Below, one piece after another: positions 1 through 6,130 of a DNA stretch of 6,150 nt. Below the pieces are notes generated by a model. It was not told the DNA's origin. It saw nothing but the letters and a program-made list of their open reading frames with translations, and made no database searches. Every line of letters starts with the position of its first letter. Position 1 is the first letter of the stretch. The DNA lies in contig CALGLY010000638.1 in assembly GCA_937959095.1 (NCBI GenBank), forward strand, positions 1 to 6,150, given 5' to 3'. This stretch comes from an uncultured Saprospiraceae bacterium. GTDB lineage: Bacteria > Bacteroidota > Bacteroidia > Chitinophagales > Saprospiraceae. The position numbers were made by a program, and so were the translations under genes.

Positions 1-134
1 CTCTATTGGTAATAATAATCACATTTAGAATCAGTTCTTTTAATTTTCTGTATGTAGTAAGATACTACTGTGTTACCCTAAAGAGATTTTTTTAATTCTA
101 TCGACTATTAGAATACGGTATAGAATAAAAAGGC

Positions 135-179
135 TTGGAAAATATCCCAGTTACTATTCTTTAGTGACTGGGATTCCAA
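135..179. repeat. Strong imperfect hairpin upstream of the small HTH gene
   Basis: Positions 145-156 (TCCCAGTTACTA) pair with 162-173 (TAGTGACTGGGA) with a single G-T wobble and a 5-nt loop (157-161). An outer stem TTGGAA (135-140) pairs with TTCCAA (174-179), leaving a 4-nt bulge AATA on the left side. Read on the minus strand, the hairpin is followed by CC and five T residues, which resembles an intrinsic terminator; on the plus strand it is followed by an A-rich stretch instead. No minus-strand gene lies to its right that would need such a terminator, so it may instead be an operator, a remnant of a small palindromic element, or a 5' structure of the HTH gene. The rest of 1-248 is AT-rich with only a minor inverted repeat (54-59 with 63-68) and no recognisable gene. 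Confidence 0.55.
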
Positions 180-248
180 AGAAAAAAGTAAAATATTTTA
201 AATCCCACACTAAAATATACGCTATAAACTTCACCAAAATCTATTATC

Positions 249-545
249 ATGGATAAACTACAAAAAAAACAAATTGTAGATGTGTTTTGTAAATCGCTAA
301 ATACAGATTTTCAAGCCTACTGCATCCGGCATGGTATGGAAGAAAATTTTGACACCTTCATTACCTATGCCATTGACTTTAACTTTATTCCCGACAGCAC
401 CATTCAGCACTATGCTATCCAAAAAACATTTGAGGATTTGGAGCAAAAAAAGCAAATGAAAAAAACGGAGCAAGTCAATGAATTAGCGCATCGTTTTAAT
501 TTGACAGCCAGAAGTATTTGGAATATCCTGAGGAAGAAAAACTAG
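249..545 (+). CDS. Small protein with C-terminal helix-turn-helix, function unknown
   Basis: This 98-residue protein has no recognised name. Residues 1-65 are rich in aromatic and acidic residues and probably helical, including an FQAYC..HG segment at 21-29. Residues 66-72 are Lys-rich, and residues 74-97 read as a helix-turn-helix: VNELAHRF (76-83), turn NLT, then ARSIWNILRKK (87-97) as a likely recognition helix with a basic end. A DNA-binding or regulatory role is therefore likely, probably by a small cytoplasmic protein; there is no signal peptide or membrane segment. The ATG at 249 has no Shine-Dalgarno sequence, as is normal in Bacteroidota. The next gene on the same strand, the PNP-EAD11 protein, begins 119 bp downstream, so the two may be co-transcribed or this protein may regulate its neighbour; neither is proven. 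It could also be an ordinary small lineage-specific protein unrelated to that gene. Confidence 0.8.
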   Translation: MDKLQKKQIVDVFCKSLNTDFQAYCIRHGMEENFDTFITYAIDFNFIPDSTIQHYAIQKTFEDLEQKKQMKKTEQVNELAHRFNLTARSIWNILRKKN

Positions 546-664
546 GCAGTATAAAAAGTAAGTAAGAAAAAACATTTGTTCAAGATAAATACACGCTTGA
601 GCTTGATTGTTTATGTCTATTATTCACTTCTAGATATAAAACAAAACGGAAAAAATCGACCTAA

Positions 665-2146
665 ATGAAATTTGATATTGTGTTACTCACTCCAGTGGAG
701 GTCGAGTATAAGGCAGTGTGCGCCTATTTGAAAGATATTATTACTTACTCAGTAGCAAATCGAAACTGCAAAGGCGGAACTTTTCAAGGAACTTCACGCA
801 ACTATAAGGTCTTAGTTTGTCAAACAGGTTCTAAAAATACTACAATTGCACTTGCAGCACAAAAAATTGCAGATGAAATAAATCCTTCTTTTATATTTGT
901 AGTAGGTATTGCAGGTGGTGTGAAAGATGTGCAACTCGGAGATATCGTGATAGGAACAAAGGCTTATGATTATGAAACGGGTAAAATAACACCCGAAGGC
1001 TTTGTAGGTCGCCCCAACACCTACCGATTCGATGAAGAACTTATCGAGGAAGCAAAAGAAATTGCAGAGAAAGCTATTTGGATAACACGTCTTGAAAAAG
1101 CAACGCACCCCAAAGTTTATTTTGGCCCGATTGCATCTGGAAATAAAGTCATTGCAGATACCAATTCAGAAGTGTATAAAATTCTAAAAACACACTTGAA
1201 CGATTCCTTAGCGTTGGAGATGGAAGCAGCAGGTTTTGGGGAAGCGATGCGTCCTTACCATCGTAGCATTCGGATCATGAACATTCGATCTATATCTGAT
1301 TTATTGAATAATAAACATGAAAGCGACGCTGGAGGTTCTCAAGAAACAGCAGCCCAACATGCTGCGGCTTTCGCTTTTGAACTTTTAGCCACACTCAACT
1401 TTGATAAATATAACTTGCAAATGGATAACAAAGCAATAGCAAAAGAAGTCGTCAATCTGCTTAATTTAAGTCAGCTTGGAGAAACTGGCAAGGAATTCAA
1501 AATGCCTGCTACTGAAACTACTAATGCGATTTGGGCAAAGATAAAAGCAATAGTTTTAGAAGAAAAGGAAGTAGCCGAGGATGAAGCAGAACTGAAAGGT
1601 GCAATTAAAAGTAGCCTTATAAAACAACTAAAGAAGGATTCTTCGCTAAAGACAACGCTGGAAGAACTTCTAAAACCAATGCTAGAAAAGAAAGAAAGTA
1701 ATACTGGGATACATATCGAAAATAGTAATATCAATGTTGGTGGAAACTTCCAGTTAGGAGACTCGAATGTAACGAATAACACGACTAATAATAACACCAC
1801 TAACAATAATATCGGACAACAATTTAATGTACAAGGGGACTTGACCATAAATGTAGAACAAGTAATGAGTACGCCTAGCCCTCAAGTGGTGAATAAACCA
1901 CGAAATGCTTTTAAGACAGAAATGCGGATGCTAGTGGCAGCTAATAATTTCAAAAGTGCGATTGAAAAATTAATAAAATATACCCAAGAAAACGATGGGC
2001 AATTGCACAATCACGCCATCATGGTTTCGGGGCAATGGAATAATTTGCAACGCCAAATCAATATGCAGCTTATTGCGCAGCAAGATGCAGGGGTAAGTCA
2101 GGCACGTATTCAGCAATCTATCCTTTATATCATAGACGAACTGTAA
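665..2146 (+). CDS. Conflict-system nucleoside phosphorylase/nucleosidase with EAD11-like C-terminal domain
   Basis: A 493-residue multidomain protein. Residues 1-245 form a PNP/UDP-phosphorylase (MTA/SAH nucleosidase-like) domain: the early Glu12 in LLTPVEVEYKAV, the glycine motif GIAGG (81-85) followed by LGDIV (91-95), GP.ASG (154-159), the nucleoside-binding EMEAA (Glu185-Met186-Glu187) and the catalytic Asp212 in RSISD. The KHESDAGGSQ segment (217-226) and the AAAFAFE end match the branch found in bacterial conflict proteins rather than housekeeping enzymes. Residues 255-345 are charged and helical. Residues 350-400 are an Asn-rich, probably beta-forming linker. Residues 413-493 resemble effector-associated domain 11, a small helical adaptor, with LHNH, LQRQ and a terminal IIDEL. 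Related PNP effectors, such as the Detocs effector, hydrolyse ATP to adenine and ribose triphosphate during phage infection; whether this protein uses ATP, nucleosides or MTA is not shown. The active site looks intact. The protein is predicted to be cytoplasmic. It converges on rtcB with an 8-bp gap. A weak promoter candidate (TTG at 597, TATTATTC at 618) lies upstream. Confidence 0.88.
   Translation: MKFDIVLLTPVEVEYKAVCAYLKDIITYSVANRNCKGGTFQGTSRNYKVLVCQTGSKNTTIALAAQKIADEINPSFIFVVGIAGGVKDVQLGDIVIGTKAYDYETGKITPEGFVGRPNTYRFDEELIEEAKEIAEKAIWITRLEKATHPKVYFGPIASGNKVIADTNSEVYKILKTHLNDSLALEMEAAGFGEAMRPYHRSIRIMNIRSISDLLNNKHESDAGGSQETAAQHAAAFAFELLATLNFDKYNLQMDNKAIAKEVVNLLNLSQLGETGKEFKMPATETTNAIWAKIKAIVLEEKEVAEDEAELKGAIKSSLIKQLKKDSSLKTTLEELLKPMLEKKESNTGIHIENSNINVGGNFQLGDSNVTNNTTNNNTTNNNIGQQFNVQGDLTINVEQVMSTPSPQVVNKPRNAFKTEMRMLVAANNFKSAIEKLIKYTQENDGQLHNHAIMVSGQWNNLQRQINMQLIAQQDAGVSQARIQQSILYIIDEL
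1775..1813 (+). repeat. In-frame 15-bp tandem repeat encoding an Asn/Thr tract
   Basis: Two adjacent 15-bp units (1775-1789 and 1790-1804) are identical at 13 of 15 positions, and a partial third unit follows to 1813. They encode residues 371-383 of the PNP-EAD11 protein, in which NNTTN is repeated twice and followed by NNI. Because the period is a multiple of three, replication slippage would change linker length without breaking the frame. The tract sits between the helical module and the EAD11-like domain, so it most likely acts as a flexible or beta-structured spacer. Confidence 0.7.
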
Positions 2147-2154
2147 TCAATTAA

Positions 2155-3540
2155 TCACTTCGCCATTCGCACCACCTTTGGTGTGAATGTGCCTAGCACC
2201 TCTATCAAGTTTTTTTGGGCTGCTATCACTTCATGGATGTTTTTGTAAGCCATCGGTGCTTCATCCAATCCTGCACCGAGTAGCGTGACATTAGCTTCTT
2301 TCAGCTTTGCCCGAAGCATATTATAATTGAAAGATTTCAAGGCTTTCCGACGCGATAATTTGCGTCCTGCACCATGCGAGGCAGAATTCAACGAACGCTT
2401 ACTCCCCTTCCCTCGCACAATGAAACCTGGCGCAATCATAGAGCCAGGAATAATCCCCAAATCGCCTTTCCCCGCAGGAGTAGCCCCTTTGCGATGCACG
2501 ACCATTTCTTCGCCATTCACTATTTCTTTCCAAGCAAAATTATGATGATTTTCTACGCGCATAAGCTGTTCTGCGCCAAGTGCGTCCTGTATGCGAGCAT
2601 GAATATCGTGATGGCAAGCAGACGCATAATCACCTGCAAGATTCATTGCCAACCAATATTCCGCACCTAATTCTTCATCCAGATTTAGCCAAGCTAAATG
2701 TTCTGCTACTTTAGGTAACTTGCATTGTTCGCGCGCTTTTTGAGTGTAATAGTTCGCAATGTTCGCACCTAATCCTCTAGAGCCTGAATGCGATAGGAGT
2801 GCAAAATACGATCCTGTATCCAGTCCAAATTCATTATTCGCATCGGTGAGATCTACGATTCCAAATTCCACAAAATGATTACCACCACCCGACGAACCCA
2901 ACTGTTTGATAGCAGTAGTTCTGAACTGTTTTGCAATCGTAATTTCTTGGAATTCAAAACGGTCAAAAATGGAATGTTCCGTCGTTTTTTGGTGGAATTC
3001 TCTACCAAATTTGCTTTGCTTTCCTAATATATTTTTGAGGCTTTTCTTCCGTCTTTCAAAAGTATCTATAGGCAAATCAAAAACGGATAGACACATTCGG
3101 CAACCAATATCCACGCCCACACCATAAGGAATAACGGCATTTTTGGCAGCTAATACACCACCTATCGGCAGTCCATAGCCATAGTGTGCATCAGGCATAA
3201 GTGCGCCTGCTTCTGCTATAGGGAGCTGCATTGCCGTTTGCATCTGATCTAACGCTCCTTGTTCTATGCCTTTGCTGCCGAATACTTCATAAGGGATTGC
3301 TTTGGAACGTAAGGCATGAAAAGGGATATTTGGCAATTCCACAAGTTCAGCAGCAATACCTGCATATAAGTGGTGCTCTAAAAAACTTGCTGGAGCATCC
3401 AGTACTATTTTGAGTTGAGCTAAAGCATCGGCACGCTCAATGCCCTTGAGTTCATTACTCAATAAATGAAGGACTTTTTGGACTGCTGCCCCTTTCGGAT
3501 ATCCCAATGTAATAATATCTTTTCCTCTAATTTTTGACAT
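2155..3540 (-). CDS. rtcB: RtcB family RNA-splicing ligase
   Basis: RtcB joins RNA 2',3'-cyclic phosphate or 3'-phosphate ends to 5'-OH ends, using GTP and manganese through a histidine-guanylate intermediate, and repairs or splices tRNA and other RNAs in the cytoplasm. All metal and catalytic positions expected of the family are visible, numbered from the start at 3540: Asp144 and Cys147 in GVDIGCRM, His222 in GGGNHFVEF, His251 in LSHSGSRG, His333 in ENHHNFAW, and the guanylated His389 in ASHGAGR. MPDAHYGYGLPIGGV and HRKGATPA are further family motifs. Length is 461 residues, normal for bacterial RtcB. An in-frame ATG at 3597 would add 19 residues, but MSKIRGKDIITLGYPKG matches the usual N-terminus of Bacteroidota RtcB, so 3540 is preferred. 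No archease, PrfH or RtcR gene is adjacent. It converges on the PNP-EAD11 gene with 8 bp between stops and diverges from the AraC-type regulator, which need not control it. Confidence 0.95.
   Translation of the reverse strand: MSKIRGKDIITLGYPKGAAVQKVLHLLSNELKGIERADALAQLKIVLDAPASFLEHHLYAGIAAELVELPNIPFHALRSKAIPYEVFGSKGIEQGALDQMQTAMQLPIAEAGALMPDAHYGYGLPIGGVLAAKNAVIPYGVGVDIGCRMCLSVFDLPIDTFERRKKSLKNILGKQSKFGREFHQKTTEHSIFDRFEFQEITIAKQFRTTAIKQLGSSGGGNHFVEFGIVDLTDANNEFGLDTGSYFALLSHSGSRGLGANIANYYTQKAREQCKLPKVAEHLAWLNLDEELGAEYWLAMNLAGDYASACHHDIHARIQDALGAEQLMRVENHHNFAWKEIVNGEEMVVHRKGATPAGKGDLGIIPGSMIAPGFIVRGKGSKRSLNSASHGAGRKLSRRKALKSFNYNMLRAKLKEANVTLLGAGLDEAPMAYKNIHEVIAAQKNLIEVLGTFTPKVVRMAK
2165..2188 (+). 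terminator. Candidate 3' hairpin of the PNP gene, inside the rtcB coding end
   Basis: ATTCGCACCA (2165-2174) pairs with TGGTGTGAAT (2179-2188) around a 4-nt loop. The one non-Watson-Crick position is a G-U pair in plus-strand RNA but an A-C mismatch in minus-strand RNA, so the fold favours the plus transcript, 18 nt after the PNP stop codon. A second small stem, GTGC/GCAC (2189-2199), follows, and a run of seven T lies at 2210-2216. The T run is not directly adjacent, so this may be a stabilising 3' end rather than a classical intrinsic terminator. It overlaps the last codons of rtcB. Confidence 0.35.
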
Positions 3541-3578
3541 ATTGAAATTTACAGTTCGTGGACTTAACCTCTTTTTGA

Positions 3579-3609
3579 TTTGAAATAGTTCCAGCATTCA
3601 GCTATTTTG
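3579..3609 (+). promoter_or_regulatory. Candidate Bacteroidota promoter of the AraC-type gene
   Basis: TTTG at 3579-3582 is followed after 20 bp by TATTTTG at 3603-3609, about 26 bp before the ATG at 3635. This resembles the Bacteroidota -33 TTTG and -7 TAnnTTTG pair, although the -7 box is one base shorter than consensus. It lies in the divergent gap if rtcB starts at 3540, and would overlap the extra rtcB codons if rtcB starts at 3597. Confidence 0.35.
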
Positions 3610-3634
3610 CCAAACAATCTAGTGTTACAAGCCT

Positions 3635-4522
3635 ATGAAGAAAGCGATCTTAGAGCAAGTTCACCCTCTCAATAACGAAAGTTTTATTGTTCGGCACTTC
3701 CCGAATGGAGAGATTCTTAAGCCGCGCTATCCTTGGCACTACCACGAGGAGATAGAATTGCTATATGTAAAAGGAGGGCAAGGAGAACGATTTATTGGCA
3801 ATCATCTTTCCTCTTTCAGCGATGGTGATTTAGCGATTATTGGTTCCAATGTGCCACATGCTGGCTTCACGAATGAAGATACAAAGGAGATTTCTCAGAC
3901 TATCGTACATCTAAGAAAGGCTTTTTTTGATAATGCCTTACTTTCCTTACCAGAACTATGGGGCGTGAAAGCCCTCTTTAATAAATCTTTACATGGTATT
4001 TCTTTTGGAGGAGAAGACAAGAATCGTATCGGACAAAAGATGGAGGAATTGCTTCATAAAACAGGGCTAGAGCAACTCATTCTATTGCTTAGTATACTTG
4101 ATGATATGGTAAAATCAAAGCATCGTAGCATCTTGAATACCAGTATAAATCCACAAAAAATAAATGCCTTCGATAAAAATCGGATTCAAATCGTCTATAA
4201 TTATATCGAGCAGCATTTTCGGGATGAGATAAAAGTAAAAGATGTCGCCGATCAATTATCTCTATCCGAATCTGGTTTTTGTCGTTACTTCAAAAAGACC
4301 ACTGGCAATACCTTCTCTAGTTTCCTCAATCAATATCGCATCATCTATGCTTGCCGACTCATCAAGCAGACCAACGAATCATTTAGAGATATTGCTTTCA
4401 AATCAGGTTTCAATAATTTTTCCTATTTTTTCAGGGTCTTCAAAAAAAATATGGGCTCTTCTCCTAGTGAATACAAGAAAAAAATTGAACATATATGGGA
4501 AAAATCTCCACTAATTGATTAA
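3635..4522 (+). CDS. AraC family transcriptional regulator with N-terminal cupin-like sensor
   Basis: A 295-residue regulator of normal length for the family. Residues about 15-95 form a cupin-like beta-barrel, with WHYHEEIEL (34-42) and VPHAGF (73-78) supplying the His/Glu cluster typical of ligand-sensing AraC proteins. Residues about 130-175 are a helical linker. Residues 184-285 are the double helix-turn-helix: the first HTH is VKDVADQLSLSESGFCRYFK (201-220), and the second lies around FRDIAFKSGFNNFSYFFRVFKK (250-271) and ends in the conserved SPSEYKKK. It likely binds DNA as a transcription activator in response to a small molecule, plausibly a sugar, since a GH1 glycosidase follows 156 bp downstream on the same strand. 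That link is inferred from position only; the divergent rtcB is a less likely target. No Shine-Dalgarno sequence precedes the ATG. Confidence 0.93.
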   Translation: MKKAILEQVHPLNNESFIVRHFPNGEILKPRYPWHYHEEIELLYVKGGQGERFIGNHLSSFSDGDLAIIGSNVPHAGFTNEDTKEISQTIVHLRKAFFDNALLSLPELWGVKALFNKSLHGISFGGEDKNRIGQKMEELLHKTGLEQLILLLSILDDMVKSKHRSILNTSINPQKINAFDKNRIQIVYNYIEQHFRDEIKVKDVADQLSLSESGFCRYFKKTTGNTFSSFLNQYRIIYACRLIKQTNESFRDIAFKSGFNNFSYFFRVFKKNMGSSPSEYKKKIEHIWEKSPLID

Positions 4523-4547
4523 TATTACGATGTCTTCCTATTCTTTC

Positions 4548-4580
4548 TTGCTCTTGCAGTCACCTATCCTGTAAGAGTAA
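4548..4580 (+). terminator. Hairpin after the AraC-type gene, possible terminator or attenuator
   Basis: TTGCTCTTGCAG (4548-4559) pairs with CTGTAAGAGTAA (4569-4580) through 12 positions, two of them G-U, with a 9-nt loop. It starts 26 nt after the AraC stop codon and is followed by TTATTTACAG, a weak T-rich tail. CTGTAA (4569-4574) can alternatively pair with TTACAG (4585-4590), so two mutually exclusive folds are possible. A terminator for the regulator gene is the simplest reading. Confidence 0.4.
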
Positions 4581-4608
4581 TTATTTACAGAAACGTATCA
4601 TTTTACAA

Positions 4609-4642
4609 AGCTATTCTTATTTCAGTGTATGCTGGAATAGCT
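4609..4642 (+). promoter_or_regulatory. Inverted repeat upstream of the GH1 gene, candidate operator or leader hairpin
   Basis: AGCTATTC (4609-4616) is a perfect inverted repeat of GAATAGCT (4635-4642). The inner CAG (4623-4625) also pairs with CTG (4632-4634), giving an 11-bp stem interrupted by a 6-nt bulge on the left. It ends 36 bp before the ATG of the GH1 gene, so it could be a regulator-binding site, a leader RNA structure, or a second terminator after the AraC gene. I saw no clean TAnnTTTG promoter in this gap. Confidence 0.35.
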
Positions 4643-4678
4643 AGTCTGTTTATTGAATAGTATTAAATCAATAATTGA

Positions 4679-6058
4679 ATGATTCATTTTCCGAAAGATT
4701 TTATCTGGGGGACAGCGACCTCTGCTTATCAAATAGAAGGAGCAGCACAAACAGATGGAAAAGGCTTGAGTATTTGGGACGATTTTAGTGCAACCGCTGG
4801 AAAGACTAAAAATGGAGATACAGGTAAGATTGCCTGCGATCATTATCATCGTTTCAAAGAAGATATTGCCCTCATGAAAGCCGCTGGTATAAAAGTCTAT
4901 CGCTTTTCTATTTCTTGGCCGCGTATTCTGCCGACAGGCATCGGGGCAATTAATCCTGCTGGATTGCAATTCTATTCCGACTTAATTGATGAATTGCTGC
5001 GAAATGACATTACGCCTTGGGTCACGCTCTATCATTGGGATCTTCCATTGGCACTCGAAGAAGAATTTGGTGGTTGGCTAAGTCCTAAAATCATTTATGC
5101 CTTTAAAAATTATGCCAATATTTGCTTCGAATACTTCGGAGATCGGGTGAAACATTGGATTACTATAAATGAAGCTTGGGTGGTAGCTACTTTGGGCTAT
5201 GGTCAAGGCGTTTTCGCACCTGGCAAGGTCTCAAATGATTCTTTATATCTTGCAGGACATCATTTATTACTCGCTCATGCAGAGGCAGTTGAAAGCTATC
5301 GCAATAAATTCCAAGTTAAGCAACAAGGAAAAATTGGAATGTCTAATAATTGTGATTGGCGCGAACCTAAAACCGATGCACAAGCCGATAAAGATGCTGC
5401 TCAACGCTCTTTAGAATTCTTTTTAGCTTGGTTTGCCGACCCCATTTATAAAGGAGATTACCCTGAAATAATGAAGCAAAACCTAGGTGATAGACTCCCT
5501 AAATTTACTCCTGAACAGCAAGGGAAGCTCAAAGGTTCTTCTGATTTTTTCGGACTGAATCACTACACTACGATGTTTGCAGAAGCATCGAAAGGGAATT
5601 CCAAGGAACAAGAAGTCTATGGAAATGGAGGCATCCTAGAAGATCAGCAAGTACATTTAAGTGTAGATAATAATTGGGAAAAAACAGCAATGGGTTGGGC
5701 TATTGTACCTTGGGGTTGCGAAAAATTATTGCTTTGGATAAAAGATCGCTATGACAATCCGCCTATATTCATCACCGAAAATGGTTGTGCCTTTGATGAT
5801 GTCTTGCAAGATGGACAGGTAGCAGATACCAATCGAATAGCATTCTTTGAAGGCTACTTAAGTTGCTGTAAGCAAGCAATAGCAGCAGGGGCGAATTTGC
5901 AAGGCTATTTCATATGGTCTTTTATGGATAATTTTGAATGGGCAGAAGGTTATACCAAACGCTTCGGTATCTATCATGTTGATTTTGAAACACAAAAACG
6001 TACTCCCAAAAACTCTGCTAAATGGTACAGTATGGTCATATCCAATAATGGTTTTTAA
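4679..6058 (+). CDS. Glycoside hydrolase family 1 beta-glucosidase
   Basis: GH1 enzymes hydrolyse beta-glucosides and related beta-glycosides with retention of configuration, in a TIM barrel. The 459-residue length is normal and both ends look complete: FPKDFIWGTATSAYQIEGA (4-22) is the N-terminal signature and the protein ends after the usual KWYS segment. The acid/base is Glu165 in TINEAW and the nucleophile is Glu367 in FITENGC. Sugar-binding residues include Gln18, His119-Trp120 and the WSFMDNFEW segment (413-421), where Glu420 argues for unphosphorylated glycosides rather than 6-phospho-sugars. The acid/base motif has Ala166 where Pro is most common. There is no signal peptide, so substrates are presumably imported oligosaccharides such as cellobiose; the exact specificity cannot be read. 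The preceding AraC-type gene is the likely regulator. No transporter gene is in the window. bglB or bglA would be plausible names but neither is certain. Confidence 0.95.
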   Translation: MIHFPKDFIWGTATSAYQIEGAAQTDGKGLSIWDDFSATAGKTKNGDTGKIACDHYHRFKEDIALMKAAGIKVYRFSISWPRILPTGIGAINPAGLQFYSDLIDELLRNDITPWVTLYHWDLPLALEEEFGGWLSPKIIYAFKNYANICFEYFGDRVKHWITINEAWVVATLGYGQGVFAPGKVSNDSLYLAGHHLLLAHAEAVESYRNKFQVKQQGKIGMSNNCDWREPKTDAQADKDAAQRSLEFFLAWFADPIYKGDYPEIMKQNLGDRLPKFTPEQQGKLKGSSDFFGLNHYTTMFAEASKGNSKEQEVYGNGGILEDQQVHLSVDNNWEKTAMGWAIVPWGCEKLLLWIKDRYDNPPIFITENGCAFDDVLQDGQVADTNRIAFFEGYLSCCKQAIAAGANLQGYFIWSFMDNFEWAEGYTKRFGIYHVDFETQKRTPKNSAKWYSMVISNNGF

Positions 6059-6100
6059 CATTCGAGGCCAAAATAGTTCATGTATTTGTTGCTTGGTTAA

Positions 6101-6130
6101 TTGGAAGAAGGTTTCACTAGGCTAACTTTG
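6101..6130 (+). promoter_or_regulatory. Bacteroidota-type promoter reading out of the window
   Basis: TTG at 6101-6103 is followed after 19 bp by TAACTTTG at 6123-6130, an exact match to the TAnnTTTG -7 box of Bacteroidota primary sigma factor promoters with suitable spacing. Transcription would begin near 6137 and serve a plus-strand gene beyond the right edge. It lies in the non-coding DNA after the GH1 gene, suggesting that the next gene is transcribed separately. Confidence 0.55.

Noticed and set aside
3..95. Open frame from the left edge to a TAA at 93-95 (30 codons), possible tail of an upstream gene
   Set aside because: The translation is low-complexity and hydrophobic, with no recognisable motif, and is short enough to occur by chance in AT-rich DNA.
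812..1108. Minus-strand open frame opposite the PNP domain
   Set aside because: It lies wholly antisense to a motif-bearing domain, has a Cys/Phe-rich composition typical of reverse-strand shadows, and no family resemblance.
1775..1813. Short tandem repeats considered as a CRISPR-like array
   Set aside because: The units are directly adjacent without spacers, only about 2.5 copies, and in frame within a coding sequence.
1471..1848. Minus-strand open frame with a hydrophobic Leu/Val/Ser-rich sequence, superficially like a membrane protein
   Set aside because: The hydrophobic runs are simply the reverse complement of the Asn/Thr and Glu/Lys codons of the PNP-EAD11 linker and helical module.
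1259..4131. CATCGTAGCAT occurring in both the PNP gene and the AraC-type gene as a possible dispersed repeat
   Set aside because: It is only 11 bp, within coding sequence in both places, with no similarity in the flanks; chance is the simplest explanation.
4622..4969. Minus-strand open frame across the GH1 upstream region
   Set aside because: It is mostly antisense to the well-supported N-terminus of the GH1 enzyme and shows no motif.
5934..6125. Plus-strand open frame extending 67 bp past the GH1 stop
   Set aside because: Most of it overlaps the conserved GH1 C-terminus in another frame, and the part beyond the stop has no recognisable sequence.
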